Assembly (NCBI RefSeq): GCF_027451485.1 | Contig: NZ_DAIDJE010000078.1 | Location: forward strand, 1-64,000 | From: Bradyrhizobium sp. | GTDB taxonomy: Bacteria > Pseudomonadota > Alphaproteobacteria > Rhizobiales > Xanthobacteraceae | Reading direction: 5' to 3' | DNA length: 64,000 nucleotides | In this document: positions 39,500 to 51,664 of the stretch, in pieces | Numbering within the stretch: position 1 is the stretch's first letter | How the letters are laid out: the number at the start of each line of letters is the position of its first letter | Made by a program: the position numbers and the translations under genes | The notes under the pieces: generated by a model | What the model saw: the letters and a program-made list of their open reading frames with translations, nothing else | The model's database searches: none | What the model was told of the DNA's origin: nothing

Positions 39500-41947
39500 T
39501 CAAAAGCCGCCTTCTTCTTCCGGAACGAGAATCTCGCGCTTTCCGGCATGGTTGGCCTGCCCGACGATGCCCTCGAGTTCCATCCGCTCCATCAGGGATG
39601 CCGCACGATTGTAGCCAATTTGCAGCCGACGCTGAATATAACTGGTTGAGGCCTTGCGGTCGCGTTTGACGATGGCGACCGCTTGGGCGAACAGATCGCC
39701 GCCGCCGTCGCTGCCCATCCCGGTGGAATCGAACACAGCGCCGTCCTCTTCCGAGGGTTCTTCGGCCGTGACCGCCTCGAGGTATTCCGGCGAGCCCTGC
39801 GTCTTGAGGTGACGCACCACCTTCTCGACCTCTTCGTCCGACGCGAACGGGCCGTGCACGCGGCTGATACGCCCGCCGCCGGCCATGTAGAGCATGTCAC
39901 CCTGGCCGAGCAGTTGCTCGGCGCCCATTTCACCCAAAATGGTGCGGCTGTCGATTTTCGACGTGACCTGGAATGCGACGCGGGTCGGAAAGTTCGCCTT
40001 GATCGTGCCGGTGATGACGTCGACCGACGGACGCTGCGTTGCAAGGATCACGTGCAGGCCAGCCGCGCGTGCCATCTGCGCGAGGCGTTGCACGGCGCCT
40101 TCGATGTCCTTGCCGGCGACCATCATCAGGTCGGCCATTTCGTCGACGATGATCACGATGTAAGGCAAGGGGTCGAGGTCGAGTTTCTCTTCCTCGTAGA
40201 TCGCCTTGCCGGTCTCCTTGTCGAAACCGGTATGCACCGTGCGTGTGAGTTCCTCGCCCTTGTTCCTCGCTTCGACCAGGCGTGCATTATAACCGTCGAT
40301 GTTGCGCACCCCGAGCTTGGCCATTCGCTTGTAGCGTTCCTCCATCTCGCGCACGGCCCATTTCAGCGCGACGACGGCCTTCTTGGGATCGGTGACGACC
40401 GGCGTCAAAAGATGCGGAATGCCGTCATAGACGGAGAGTTCGAGCATCTTGGGGTCGACCATGATCAGGCGGCACTGGTCCGGCCGGAGCCGATAGACGA
40501 GGCTTAGAATCATGGTGTTGATAGCGACCGACTTGCCCGAACCGGTGGTGCCCGCGATCAGCATATGCGGCGTGCGGGCCAGATCGATGATGACGGGATC
40601 GCCGCCGATGGTCTTGCCGAGGCAGAGCGGCAGTTTGGCGACCGACTCGTTGGATTCCTTCGCAGTCAGCAATTCGCGCAGGTAGACCTTCTCGCGATGT
40701 GCGTTCGGCAATTCGATACCGATGGCATTGCGGCCGGGCACGACGGCGACGCGCGCCGAGAGCGCGCTCATCGAGCGGGCGATATCGTCGGCCAGCCCGA
40801 TCACGCGCGAAGACTTGATGCCGGGCGCCGGCTCGAGTTCGTAGAGCGTAACGACCGGGCCCGGATTGGCCTTGACGATTTCGCCGCGCACGCCGAAATC
40901 CTGCAGCACGCTTTCGAGCCGACGCGAATTGGCTTCCAACTCAGCCTTGGAGAGCGGCTGGCGATCGGCGGCCTTGGGCGCTGCGAGCATGGACATCGCC
41001 GGAAAATCCCATTTATCGGACTTCTTCGGCGCTGATTTCGGCGCGGGCTTCTTGCGCGGGGCACGCGCGGCGGGCTCTTCCTCTTCCTCCTCGTCCACCT
41101 CCTCTTCTTCCTCCTCGTCCCCCTCATCGTCCTGCGGAGCGAGGGAGGGGGCGGCACGTGCACCGAGGTTCGGCTCCTGGCGGTCGAACGAGGGCGCACG
41201 CGGGGCGGCTGCGCTCGAGACCAGCCAGCGGTAGGCGGCGACCAGAAGCCATGACAATCTGGCCCGCAGGCTCATCAAGGCGTGTACGGCCCAACCGAGC
41301 GAGATCGAGCCGCGGTCTTCGTCGTCAACAAGCTGGTCTTCCTCCTCGTCGACTGGCGCCGAATTTTCTTCCGCAGGATGGGAGCCGATGCCGCTTGCGA
41401 CGATGAAAGTCGCAGCCATCGCCGCGCCGAGCACCATTCCAAGACCCAAATAGTAAAGGAAACCGGGCGGCCCAAACACAACCGCAGGCGCGCGCACCAG
41501 CGCGTCGCCGGCGACGCCGCCAAGCCCGGTCGGCAGAGGCCACCGGCCGCCATGCGGCCAGCAGCTGGCAAATCCGGCGGCGAGCCAGGCGCACAGGATC
41601 CAGCAGCCGAGCCGCAGGGCCTCGCGGTCGAAGGCGCGATGCGTCAGCATCCGCCAGCCCCACACCGCAACCGGCAGGATCAGCATGATTCCGCCGAGCC
41701 CGAGAATCTGCATCAGCAAGTCGGCGCCGATCGCACCAATATACCCGGCGACGTTGTGGATCGGGCGTGATGTGGCATGGCTGAGGCTCGGATCCTGCAC
41801 CGACCAGGTCATCAGGGCCGCAGCCGCGCCGGCGGCGAGTGTGATCAAACCGAGACCGGCGAGTTCGCGCAAGCGGCGGACCAGCGCCTCGCGAATTGCG
41901 GCCGGCAGTTGGTTCACCAGGGGAATGACGCGTTCGATTGCCGGCAT
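39500..41947 (-). CDS. ftsK: DNA translocase FtsK
   Basis: An 815-aa septal DNA pump. The N-terminus has four predicted membrane helices (about 25-195), then a highly acidic and proline/alanine-rich linker (a run of E and D near residues 275-305). The motor has Walker [10 protein letters not shown] (about 464-472), Walker [14 protein letters not shown], and the C-terminal gamma winged helix ([24 protein letters not shown]) that reads polar KOPS sites. The start ATG 41947 is 4 bp after the aminotransferase stop, so the two are probably co-transcribed. Confidence 0.97.
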   Translation of the reverse strand: MPAIERVIPLVNQLPAAIREALVRRLRELAGLGLITLAAGAAAALMTWSVQDPSLSHATSRPIHNVAGYIGAIGADLLMQILGLGGIMLILPVAVWGWRMLTHRAFDREALRLGCWILCAWLAAGFASCWPHGGRWPLPTGLGGVAGDALVRAPAVVFGPPGFLYYLGLGMVLGAAMAATFIVASGIGSHPAEENSAPVDEEEDQLVDDEDRGSISLGWAVHALMSLRARLSWLLVAAYRWLVSSAAAPRAPSFDRQEPNLGARAAPSLAPQDDEGDEEEEEEVDEEEEEEPAARAPRKKPAPKSAPKKSDKWDFPAMSMLAAPKAADRQPLSKAELEANSRRLESVLQDFGVRGEIVKANPGPVVTLYELEPAPGIKSSRVIGLADDIARSMSALSARVAVVPGRNAIGIELPNAHREKVYLRELLTAKESNESVAKLPLCLGKTIGGDPVIIDLARTPHMLIAGTTGSGKSVAINTMILSLVYRLRPDQCRLIMVDPKMLELSVYDGIPHLLTPVVTDPKKAVVALKWAVREMEERYKRMAKLGVRNIDGYNARLVEARNKGEELTRTVHTGFDKETGKAIYEEEKLDLDPLPYIVIIVDEMADLMMVAGKDIEGAVQRLAQMARAAGLHVILATQRPSVDVITGTIKANFPTRVAFQVTSKIDSRTILGEMGAEQLLGQGDMLYMAGGGRISRVHGPFASDEEVEKVVRHLKTQGSPEYLEAVTAEEPSEEDGAVFDSTGMGSDGGGDLFAQAVAIVKRDRKASTSYIQRRLQIGYNRAASLMERMELEGIVGQANHAGKREILVPEEEGGF

Positions 41948-41951
41948 GCTG

Positions 41952-43193
41952 TCAGCCCAGAGTCTGAACCAGCCGATGCAGCGCCTCGGCCGTGATTTCA
42001 CTGTCCGCGACCAGCGCGAGGCGGATATAGCCAGCGCCGGGATTGCTGCCGTCCGGCTGCTGCCGCGCGAGATAGCTTCCGGGGATCACCCGGACGCCGG
42101 CATCTCTGTAGAGCTTGACGGTCGCTTCCTCGTCGCCGCCTTTGGCTGATACGTCGAGCCAGACGCAGAAACCGCCCGCAGGACGGCGATAGCCATATCT
42201 GGCCCCGAGAATCTGATCCGCCAGATCGAACTTGATCCGATACAGCCTACGGTTTTCCTCGACATGCGTTTCGTCATTGTAGGCTGCGACCGCGACATGC
42301 TGAATCGGCACCGGCACCTGGGGCGCCGCGACGTTGCGCAACTCGTGAAACGCGCTCAGAAACCGCTTGTCACCGGCCGCAAAGCCAAGGCGCATGCCGG
42401 GAAGGTTCGAGCGCTTCGACAACGATTGAAACGCCACCACATTGGCAAAATCGTCGCCGGCACATTCGAGCATGCTGCCCGGTGCTTCCTCCGTGTAGAT
42501 TTCCGAATAGCATTCGTCGCTGAAAATCAGGAAGCCGTAGCGCTCGGCAAGTTTCTTCAGGCGCACGAAATAGTCTCGCGAGGCAACCGAGCCTTGCGGG
42601 TTAGCGGGCGAGGCGATGTACATCGCCACCGTCCGCGCCAGCGTCGCCTCGTCAAGCGTGTCGAGGTCGGGCAGGAAGCCGTTGGCAACGGTGGCCGGCA
42701 GGTAGACCGGCTCGCAGCCGGCGGCGCGCGTGCCGGCGCCATAGGCCGGGTAGAACGGATTGGGCATGAGGATGGCGGGCCTGCCCTTGCGCTCGCCGAC
42801 AAAGCGGACGGCGGCGAGGGCCGCCAAAAAGAGTCCTTCACGGCTACCGCTGAGCACCAGAAGTTCACTCTCGGGATCGATCGCGCGCGGCAGCTTGAAA
42901 CGCCGGGAAAGCCAGCCAGAAGCAGCGCGCCGGAAGGGGTCGATGCCTTTGGCAATCGGATAACGGCCGAAGTCGGCAATGTGCTCCGCCAGCACCGGGG
43001 CCACGAAGCCCGGGACAGGGTGCTGCGGTTCGCCCAAAGACAGCGGTATCAATGGCTTGCCCGGCTGATAGGGCGCCAATAGTTCGGCGACCCGCAGAAA
43101 GGGCGAGCGCTCCCCTTCAGTGTTTCCACTGCGCTCGGGCGCGCGGGATGATGCGGTCGTAGCCATACGTGTCGCGCCAGCACTCTTTGACAT
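41952..43193 (-). CDS. Class I/II PLP aminotransferase
   Basis: A 413-aa fold-type I aminotransferase. The substrate-arm region [10 protein letters not shown] and [15 protein letters not shown] are followed by [10 protein letters not shown] and the PLP lysine in [15 protein letters not shown]. The sequence resembles the DapC/N-succinyldiaminopimelate aminotransferase group often annotated next to ftsK in this family. The substrate is not certain. Complete at both ends. Confidence 0.9.
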   Translation of the reverse strand: MSKSAGATRMATTASSRAPERSGNTEGERSPFLRVAELLAPYQPGKPLIPLSLGEPQHPVPGFVAPVLAEHIADFGRYPIAKGIDPFRRAASGWLSRRFKLPRAIDPESELLVLSGSREGLFLAALAAVRFVGERKGRPAILMPNPFYPAYGAGTRAAGCEPVYLPATVANGFLPDLDTLDEATLARTVAMYIASPANPQGSVASRDYFVRLKKLAERYGFLIFSDECYSEIYTEEAPGSMLECAGDDFANVVAFQSLSKRSNLPGMRLGFAAGDKRFLSAFHELRNVAAPQVPVPIQHVAVAAYNDETHVEENRRLYRIKFDLADQILGARYGYRRPAGGFCVWLDVSAKGGDEEATVKLYRDAGVRVIPGSYLARQQPDGSNPGAGYIRLALVADSEITAEALHRLVQTLG

Positions 43194-43324
43194 CGCCGAT
43201 CGGGTTTGCAGACCGGCGGGGAATAGTCCAGATCACCATAGATACGGCGAGGTTAAGGCGCGATTAACCATCGGTCCCGGCGCCCGAAATCGGCTCGCTC
43301 GGACTCCGGGAGCCTGCCTGAACG

Positions 43325-43362
43325 GAAAGAAAAAAGGGGCCTCAGCTTGCGCTGAAGCCCCT
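43325..43362 (-). terminator. Intrinsic terminator after amtB (first copy)
   Basis: Reading on the minus strand, GCTGAAGCCCCT-like arms at 43335-43346 and 43351-43362 (12 bp, one mismatch) close a 4-nt loop, followed by TTTTTTCTTTCC. It lies about 80 bp beyond the amtB stop, a textbook terminator for the glnK-amtB transcript. Confidence 0.85.
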
Positions 43363-43441
43363 CAACGGTCGGAGCATTGCCGGGTATGTGCTCAAACCGT
43401 AGTTCTGGGCATTCCTCTTGGAAAAATGCCCTCGGGAGAAC

Positions 43442-44887
43442 TCACATGTTATAGGCGCGCTCGGTGTGGTCGGTGAGATCGAGGCCCTCACGCTCGCTTT
43501 CGATGTTGGCACGCAGCCCGACGATCACGTCTACGATCTTGTAGAGAACAGCTGAGCCGACGCCGGACCAGACCAGCGTGGTGCAGACGCCCCAGATCTG
43601 GGAGACCATCTGCGAGCCGAACTCATAGTCGGCGATCTTGCCGGTGGTGTAGTCCATGATTCCGGTGCCGCCGAGCGCCGGGTTGACCAGGATGCCGGTT
43701 CCGAGCGCGCCGATGATGCCGCCGACGCAATGCACTCCGAACACGTCAAGCGAGTCGTCGTAGCCGAGCGCATTCTTCACGGTGGTGACGAAGAAGAGGC
43801 AGACCACGCCGACCACGAGACCAAGCACAATGGCTCCCATGGGGCCGGCATAGCCGGCCGCAGGCGTCACCGCGACGAGGCCGGCGACCGCGCCGGAGAT
43901 GACGCCGAGCACGGAAGGATGGCCTTTGGTCGCCCACTCGGCGAACATCCATGACAGAGCGGCCGCGGCGGTCGCGACGAAGGAGTTGGTCATGGCAAGC
44001 GCGGCGCCACCGTTGGCTTCGAGGTTCGATCCGGCATTGAAGCCGAACCAGCCGACCCAGAGCAGCGAGGCGCCGATCATCGACATCGTCAGCGAGTGGG
44101 GGGCCATCAGATCCTTGCCGTAGCCGACGCGCTTGCCGACGATCAGCGCGCCGACGAGGCCGGCGATGCCTGCGTTGATATGCACGACGGTTCCGCCCGC
44201 AAAATCGATAGCGCCCTTCTTGAAGATCCAGCCGGCGTCGGCATTGACGGCTGCGAGCTTGGCTTCCGCTGCAGCCTTTGCCGCCGCATCGCTGCCGGCC
44301 GCGGCAACAGCCTTGACCGCATCCGAGATCGCGTCCGGGCCGGCCCAGTACCAGACCATGTGCGCGATCGGGAAATAGATCACCGTCACCCACAGCGGAA
44401 TGAACAGGGCAATCGCCGAAAACTTCATGCGTTCGGCGAAAGCTCCGACGATGAGCGCGGGCGTGATCGCCGCGAAGGTCATCTGGAAGCAGACGTAAAC
44501 GAGTTCGGAGATATTGGCGTCCACGCTGAAAGTGGCCGCCTTGGAATCCGCCGTGACGCCGGCCAGGAAAGCTTTCGAGAAACCGCCGATGAAATCGGAG
44601 CCGCCAGTGAAGGCGAGGCTGTAACCGTAAAACGCCCAGATGACGACGACGACGCACACCGCGTAGAACACCTGCATCAGGATCGAGAGCATGTTCTTCG
44701 ACCGGACCAGACCGCCGTAAAACAGCGCCAACCCCGGTATCGTCATCAACAGCACCAGCACTGTCGAAGTCAGCATCCAGGCGTTGTCGCCCTTGTTGAC
44801 CGTCGGTTCCGCATAAGCGGCGGTGGCGGCGAATACGCCGACGGCGAGGGCCGTCAATCCCGCGCAATAGGGACGCTTGAACGTCAT
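43442..44887 (-). CDS. amtB: Ammonium transporter AmtB (copy 1)
   Basis: A 481-aa channel. A signal sequence (about 1-26) precedes 11 membrane helices. Family markers include IPGLALFYGGLVRSKNMLS, the twin-histidine environment, DFAGGTVVHINAGIAGLV and LDVFGVHCVGGIIGALGTG. A hydrophilic, alanine-rich loop near 190-215 is longer than usual. GlnK (next gene, 44928-45266) blocks the pore when nitrogen is plentiful. AGGAG lies 6-7 nt before the ATG. Second gene of the downstream glnK-amtB pair. Confidence 0.97.
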   Translation of the reverse strand: MTFKRPYCAGLTALAVGVFAATAAYAEPTVNKGDNAWMLTSTVLVLLMTIPGLALFYGGLVRSKNMLSILMQVFYAVCVVVVIWAFYGYSLAFTGGSDFIGGFSKAFLAGVTADSKAATFSVDANISELVYVCFQMTFAAITPALIVGAFAERMKFSAIALFIPLWVTVIYFPIAHMVWYWAGPDAISDAVKAVAAAGSDAAAKAAAEAKLAAVNADAGWIFKKGAIDFAGGTVVHINAGIAGLVGALIVGKRVGYGKDLMAPHSLTMSMIGASLLWVGWFGFNAGSNLEANGGAALAMTNSFVATAAAALSWMFAEWATKGHPSVLGVISGAVAGLVAVTPAAGYAGPMGAIVLGLVVGVVCLFFVTTVKNALGYDDSLDVFGVHCVGGIIGALGTGILVNPALGGTGIMDYTTGKIADYEFGSQMVSQIWGVCTTLVWSGVGSAVLYKIVDVIVGLRANIESEREGLDLTDHTERAYNM

Positions 44888-44927
44888 TTCGTTTTACTCC
44901 TGATTGGAAAAGGTTGAGCGCGCGGGA

Positions 44928-45323
<396 letters not shown>

Positions 45324-45374
45324 TCACCGCGCTTGAAGGAAGGTCACAGCGCGGGCACAGCCGCTGGCGGAAGA

Positions 45375-45390
45375 ATCAAATGCCGTGCCA
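45375..45390 (-). promoter_or_regulatory. Sigma-54-like promoter before glnK (copy 1)
   Basis: On the minus strand TGGCACGGCATTTGAT fits the -24 box (TGGCACG) and half of the -12 box (TTGCA, here TTGAT), with GG and the -12 dinucleotide 10 nt apart. The -12 C to A change weakens it. It lies 109 bp from the glnK start. Sigma-54/NtrC control of glnK-amtB is the rule in proteobacteria. Confidence 0.5.
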
Positions 45391-45570
45391 GTTTCGCTTT
45401 CGGCGCAAACGTCCTTTCAAAGCCGGGTTTTTGAGGTGCGCCGGGCGCGCGCGGAATGATGCCGGACGCCACTGCTCAAATGTTGGGCATTGCGGCTCAT
45501 CAATTATGCGCAAGAGAATCTGGCGCTTGAACGCTGCTCAGCGCAAAGGCAGTAGCGGTATTTTAGTACT

Positions 45571-46872
45571 TTATTGCAGCGCCTCGCCGTGCTGCGAAAT
45601 GTCCAGGCCTTCAAGTTCCTGCTGCGTCGAAACGCGAATGGGAACGAACAGGCCGACCAGTTTCAGCAGGATGTAAGTCACGATTACCGACCAGCCAAGC
45701 GTGACGGCTACGCCGTAAGCTTGCGTCAGCAAGAGATGTGGATTGCCCTCGAGAAGGCCGGACGCATCTCCGATCGAGGCGCTGGCAAACACCCCGGTCA
45801 GGAGGACTCCGGCCAATCCGCCGATGCCATGGACGCCGAAAACATCCAGCGAATCGTCGTAATCGAAGCGGCGCTTGAGCCAGGTGCAGGCCCAGAAGCA
45901 GATGCCGCCCGCAATCACGCCGATCACCACCCCCGCCCAGGGCGCCACAAATCCCGAGGCCGGTGTTATGGTGCCGAGCCCCGCGACAGCGCCGGAGATC
46001 ATTCCGAGCACGGATGGCTTGCGCTGGATCGACCATTCGATCGCGCCCCAGGTCAGCGCGCCGGCACAGGCTGAAAGATGCGTCGCCGTGATCGCCATCA
46101 CCGCGCGCGAGTTGGCACCGAGCGCCGATCCGCCGTTGAAACCGAACCAGCCGACCCACAACAGGCCGGTGCCGATCACGGCCAGCGACAGATCGAACGG
46201 CGACAGATTTTCCGTGCCGTAACCGCGTCGGCGTCCGACCACCAGGGCGGCCACCAAACCGCCGGCGCCGGCGGAAAGATGCACAACCAGCCCGCCGGCA
46301 AAGTCCAGAACGCCGGCAGTACCGAGAAAGCCGCCGCCCCACACCCAATGCGCCAGCGGCACGTAAACGAGCATGAACCAGCCGATCGAAAACAGGAGAT
46401 ACGCCGAGAAGCGCATGCGGTCGGCGACGGAACCGGCGACCAGCGCCACCGTGATGACCGCGAACGTCATCTGGTAGAGCATGAACAGCGCTTCCGGAAT
46501 CGTCTTTGCCGCCGGATTGATGCTGTCGACGGTCATCCCGGCGAGAAACCAGCGACCGAGGCTGCCAAGCCACGGGCCGTCGCCGACGAAAACCAGGGAA
46601 TAGCCAAATGCCACCCAGAGGATCGAGACCAAAGCCACGGCGGCGAGGCTTTGCGCCATCGTTCCCAGCACGTTCTTCTTCCGCACCATGCCGGAGTAAA
46701 ACAAAGCGAGCCCCGGGATGGTCATCATCAGCACCAGCGCGGTCGCGACGATCATCCAGGCGGTATCGGCGGCGTTGATTTGTCCGTCTGCGGCGAAAGC
46801 CGGCTGTACAAACGAAAAGACGGCCGCAACCGGCGCGGCCAGCTTCGCCGCGCAACGCAAATGAGCCCCCAT
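45571..46872 (-). CDS. amtB: Ammonium transporter AmtB (copy 2)
   Basis: A 433-aa homologue of copy 1, with a signal sequence (about 1-28) and the same helix order: MTIPGLALFYSGMVRKKNVLG, VLDFAGGLVVHLSAGAGGLVAAL, LLWVGWFGFNGGSALGAN and LDVFGVHGIGGLAGVLLTG. It lacks copy 1's extra alanine-rich loop and is clearly diverged, so this is an old duplication or an independent acquisition rather than a recent repeat. It lies 83 bp after the second glnK. Confidence 0.96.
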   Translation of the reverse strand: MGAHLRCAAKLAAPVAAVFSFVQPAFAADGQINAADTAWMIVATALVLMMTIPGLALFYSGMVRKKNVLGTMAQSLAAVALVSILWVAFGYSLVFVGDGPWLGSLGRWFLAGMTVDSINPAAKTIPEALFMLYQMTFAVITVALVAGSVADRMRFSAYLLFSIGWFMLVYVPLAHWVWGGGFLGTAGVLDFAGGLVVHLSAGAGGLVAALVVGRRRGYGTENLSPFDLSLAVIGTGLLWVGWFGFNGGSALGANSRAVMAITATHLSACAGALTWGAIEWSIQRKPSVLGMISGAVAGLGTITPASGFVAPWAGVVIGVIAGGICFWACTWLKRRFDYDDSLDVFGVHGIGGLAGVLLTGVFASASIGDASGLLEGNPHLLLTQAYGVAVTLGWSVIVTYILLKLVGLFVPIRVSTQQELEGLDISQHGEALQ

Positions 46873-46955
46873 GGATATGTCCCCACCCCGTTGTTATTCG
46901 CGGGCCTGGCGCCCTTGCCAGGTGCGATGGAAGTCTTGCGAGTTCGTTACCGAGT

Positions 46956-48426
<1,471 letters not shown>

Positions 48427-48564
48427 CGGAATCTTTCTGGCGTCATGTCCGGAACGCCCGCGCAGCGCGCCCCCGGAACGGCAGGCTTGGCCCTTGCTTA
48501 TAGCCCCTGTTTCGCCCAGCTATAATACAGTAGCAAGGTTCCATTGGCTTCGAGCAGGTCCAGC

Positions 48565-49785
48565 ATGTCGATTCAACGAGGCATTGTCATCGGCGGCGGC
48601 GCATTTGCCGGGCTCGCGCTCGCTTTGGCGCTACGCCAGGGCCTCGGGCCCGACTTTCCCGTCATTGTCGTTGATCCGGCGCTCGGCACGCGCCCAAGTC
48701 GCGACCCGCGGGCCACCGCCATCGTCGCGGCCTGCCGCCGCCTTTTCGAAGCCATCGGCGTCTGGGACCAGGTTGCGTCGGGTACTCAGCCCATCCTCGA
48801 CATGGTTGTCACCGATTCGAAGCTGGAGGATGCGACACGGCCGGTCTTCCTGACATTTTCCGGACACATCGAGCCGGGTGAACCTTTCGCCCATATGGTC
48901 GAGAACAAACACCTGATCGACGTGCTGGTGCAACGCGCCGAGGCAGAGGGCGTCGACCTCCGTCCCCTTGCGGTTTCCGATTTTTCCGCAAAAAGCGGCG
49001 GCATCGACGTGACCCTTTCGGATGGCAACATCATCGAGGCGAGCCTTTTGGTGGCCGCCGACGGCGCACGCTCGAAGCTGCGCGAGCGCGCCGGCATCGC
49101 CACCAATGGCTGGGACTACGACCAGTCCGGGATCGTAGTCACCGTCGGACATGAGCGCGATCATCACGGCCGGGCCGAAGAGCATTTTCTTCCTGCCGGT
49201 CCCTTTGCGATTCTGCCGCTTTCCGGCAAGCGCTCGTCATTGGTATGGACTGAAAAGCGCAGCGAGGCGGCGCGGATCGTGGCGCTCGGAGAAGAGGATT
49301 TTCACAACGAGCTCGAGCGGCGCTTCGGTTTGCATCTGGGCGAGGTGAGGGCGCTCGACAAGCCCCGTGCCTTTCCGCTTGTTTATTTCGTGGCGCGCTC
49401 GTTCATCGGCGAGCGTCTGGCGCTGATCGGCGATGCCGCCCATGTGATTCATCCGATCGCAGGTCAGGGGCTCAATATGGGCCTGAAGGATGTCGCCGCG
49501 CTCGCCGAAGTCCTCGTCGATGCGGCAAGGCTCGGCATCGATCCCGGCCAGGCGGACGTGCTCGAGCGCTATCAACGCTGGCGGCGGTTCGACACCATGG
49601 CGATGGGTCTTGCCACCAACTCGCTCAACTTCCTTTTCTCGAACAAATCGACGCTGCTGCGGACGGTGCGCGACATCGGTCTTGGTCTGGTTGATCGCGC
49701 CCCGCCCCTGAAGGACATGTTCATTCGCCAGGCCGCCGGTCTTGCCGGAGAGGTTCCGCGCCTGCTCAAGGGCGAAGCGCTGTAG
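48565..49785 (+). CDS. FAD monooxygenase of ubiquinone biosynthesis (UbiH/UbiF family)
   Basis: A 406-aa flavin hydroxylase. The FAD fold begins GGGAFAGLALALALRQG, GDAAHVIHPIAGQGLNMGLKDVAALAEVL is the second FAD motif, and DGARSKLRERAGI fits the GD/DG motif. It hydroxylates the ubiquinone ring. Which carbon (UbiH, UbiI or UbiF type, or the broader alphaproteobacterial UbiL) cannot be told from sequence. The start ATG 48565 is chosen over a TTG at 48544. Confidence 0.9.
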   Translation: MSIQRGIVIGGGAFAGLALALALRQGLGPDFPVIVVDPALGTRPSRDPRATAIVAACRRLFEAIGVWDQVASGTQPILDMVVTDSKLEDATRPVFLTFSGHIEPGEPFAHMVENKHLIDVLVQRAEAEGVDLRPLAVSDFSAKSGGIDVTLSDGNIIEASLLVAADGARSKLRERAGIATNGWDYDQSGIVVTVGHERDHHGRAEEHFLPAGPFAILPLSGKRSSLVWTEKRSEAARIVALGEEDFHNELERRFGLHLGEVRALDKPRAFPLVYFVARSFIGERLALIGDAAHVIHPIAGQGLNMGLKDVAALAEVLVDAARLGIDPGQADVLERYQRWRRFDTMAMGLATNSLNFLFSNKSTLLRTVRDIGLGLVDRAPPLKDMFIRQAAGLAGEVPRLLKGEAL

Positions 49786-49868
49786 CGCAGGATCCGAAAT
49801 GGCGGTGTTTCCCCGCAACAAACGCGTAAGGTTTGCGCAGAGATCGTGGGCAAACAACAGGCGGCTTA

Positions 49869-50840
49869 TCAGCGCCTGTCGTCGGCCTGGATGAAAGCAG
49901 CGACCGCGTCGACCATGTTAGCATCGAGTGCGCGATCCGGCTGATTGTAAGCGGCCAGATTGTCGGCATCGTCGGTCACATCGACCAGAACATGGTTCAT
50001 GTCCGGCAGCCAAAGTGTCTTTGCGAGCGACGCTGCCGTAGAGAGTGCAAGGAAATCGAGGCGCGCCACCTGCAGGTCGCGCCCGCCGCCGACAATCAGG
50101 ATCGGCTTGTCGATCGCTTTCAATGGCTCGATTGGGTCGACAACAAAGGCGGAGGCGAGGCTCGGCTGCATCGAAGGCGGCACGTCAAAGCCCCGAGGCG
50201 GCGGGTCGACGGTTTGCCCCGCCATGATAGCGTCGATCGCCCTGGCGATGGGATCCCGAATGTCGGGCGGAATCTGCCGCTTCTCAAGCTGCGCCTTGAC
50301 GAGATCACCCTCCCGCCGCGCCGCAGTAGCGAGCAGGACCAGCCGGTCGATCTGAGTCTGCCGCGCCGCGAGGATCGCGACCAGTCCGCCTTCGCTGTGC
50401 CCGACCACGACCACGCGGGAGAATTTTCCGCTGTTCCGCAGGTAGTTCACCAGCGAGACAGCGTCGTCGACGTAGTCCTTGAAGCGAAAATCCTCGGGTT
50501 TGCCGAATTGCGGCTTCCATCCGCCGGCACCGCGCTTGTCGTAGCGCAGTGTCGCGATTTTCTGAGCTGCCAGCTGTCCGGCGAGCTTCTTCAACGTCGC
50601 GGGCTTGGCCTGCGGTCCGTTGCCGTCGTGATCGGTCGACCCGGAGCCCGCGATCAGCAAGGCGACCGGCGGCTTTTCGACGCCGGGCGGGGTCGTCAGA
50701 AACGCATCGAGATTGCCGACGCGAATCTGGGTCTCGTCCGCCGACGCCATCGTCGTTGCAGAGCAAAGGCCGAGGAAGGCGAGCGCGATCAAAGGCGCGC
50801 ATTTGCGCAAGGCTCTTCTCAATCGAACGGCTTTTCTCAA
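49869..50840 (-). CDS. Exported alpha/beta hydrolase
   Basis: A 323-aa protein with a signal peptide (about 1-34). The oxyanion strand is [20 protein letters not shown], the nucleophile elbow is VVGHSEGG, the acid is in [14 protein letters not shown], and a histidine is in [11 protein letters not shown], so the triad looks complete. It resembles secreted serine hydrolases of unknown substrate. The ATG overlaps the stop of the Trm112-like gene, so the two are co-translated. Confidence 0.88.
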   Translation of the reverse strand: MRKAVRLRRALRKCAPLIALAFLGLCSATTMASADETQIRVGNLDAFLTTPPGVEKPPVALLIAGSGSTDHDGNGPQAKPATLKKLAGQLAAQKIATLRYDKRGAGGWKPQFGKPEDFRFKDYVDDAVSLVNYLRNSGKFSRVVVVGHSEGGLVAILAARQTQIDRLVLLATAARREGDLVKAQLEKRQIPPDIRDPIARAIDAIMAGQTVDPPPRGFDVPPSMQPSLASAFVVDPIEPLKAIDKPILIVGGGRDLQVARLDFLALSTAASLAKTLWLPDMNHVLVDVTDDADNLAAYNQPDRALDANMVDAVAAFIQADDRR

Positions 50841-51034
50841 TCGATCTTCCTGGCCTCTTCGGGCAGCATGATCGGAATCCCGTCCCGAATGGGATAAGCG
50901 AGCTTGGCGGCGCGCGAGATCAACTCCTGCCGCGCGGCATCATATTCAAGCGGCCCCTTGGTCATCGGGCAAACCAGAATTTCCAGCAGTTTGGGGTCGA
51001 CAGTGCCTTCGGGGCGTTCGGGCAGGGCGGTCAT
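50837..51034 (-). CDS. Trm112-like small zinc-ribbon-type protein
   Basis: A 65-aa protein starting at ATG 51034. [21 protein letters not shown] and [20 protein letters not shown] are the Trm112/YcaR signature. One of the usual cysteine pairs is lost: only one Cys (in LVCP) remains. Trm112 relatives activate methyltransferases, and in bacteria the role is unclear. Stop-start overlap couples it to the hydrolase gene. Confidence 0.9.
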   Translation of the reverse strand: MTALPERPEGTVDPKLLEILVCPMTKGPLEYDAARQELISRAAKLAYPIRDGIPIMLPEEARKID

Positions 51035-51275
51035 GCCATGGTCTCCGTGCAAATGTTGGAATCAGGCCACCGGTTGAGGGCTTCCTGTATCACATTCGGA
51101 CCACGCGTATAGCCGTGCCGGTTTCCTGCACGGCGGTCCCTCCGGAGCGAGGCGGTAAAGGAAACGCGAACAGATCCGATCAATTGCAATCCGAACCAAT
51201 AGGTAGATTCCAACACTTCTCCGGTAAGACGGTGCGGTGCCAGATGGTTCACTACCGGGCGGGTCAAGGATCGAC

Positions 51276-51521
51276 ATGTTTGCAAATCGACGTAAAAGCG
51301 AACGGCGCGTGTGCCGGAGCTTCGCCAAAATCCAGTTTGGGACGGGTTCGCTGCCGCGCGACTGTACCATTACCGACGTCTCTGCCGGCGGCGTGAAGGT
51401 CATCAGCGAACACCTTGATGTTCCTTCAGAGTTCACCATCATCATGTCGGAAGGGCGGCCGCGGCAATGCCGAATGGCATGGCGGATCGGCTACGAGTTC
51501 GGTGCCCAGTTCCTGGACTGA
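51276..51521 (+). CDS. Single-domain PilZ protein
   Basis: An 81-aa protein made almost entirely of a PilZ domain. RKSER (R6 to R10) supplies the RxxxR motif, and DVSAGG the D/NxSxxG motif, so cyclic di-GMP binding is likely. AAGGA lies upstream of ATG 51276. It lies next to, and convergent with, cpaE of the tad fragment (51665-52930), 143 bp away. A role in pilus or adhesion output is inferred from position only. Confidence 0.9.
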   Translation: MFANRRKSERRVCRSFAKIQFGTGSLPRDCTITDVSAGGVKVISEHLDVPSEFTIIMSEGRPRQCRMAWRIGYEFGAQFLD

Positions 51522-51664
51522 AGCCACCACGGGCTGAAAGCAGGCCAGTCCGTCTCGCAAACGGACTGTTCGCGGATAGCGATCGCACAGACTTAACCCG
51601 AATTCAGGGTTAGGCCTGCGCGCACTTCTGACCCGGATGCCGCCTGTTTGAAGTTCCCGCCCGA

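Noticed and set aside
43746..44867. 373-aa minus-strand frame overlapping amtB copy 1 in another phase
   Set aside because: Overlaps a recognised channel gene and is very arginine-rich.
51645..51660. Lone GTTTGAAGTTCCCGC resembling one arm of the 55-bp repeat
   Set aside because: Only one arm is present and no opposing arm is found, so it is not counted as a copy.
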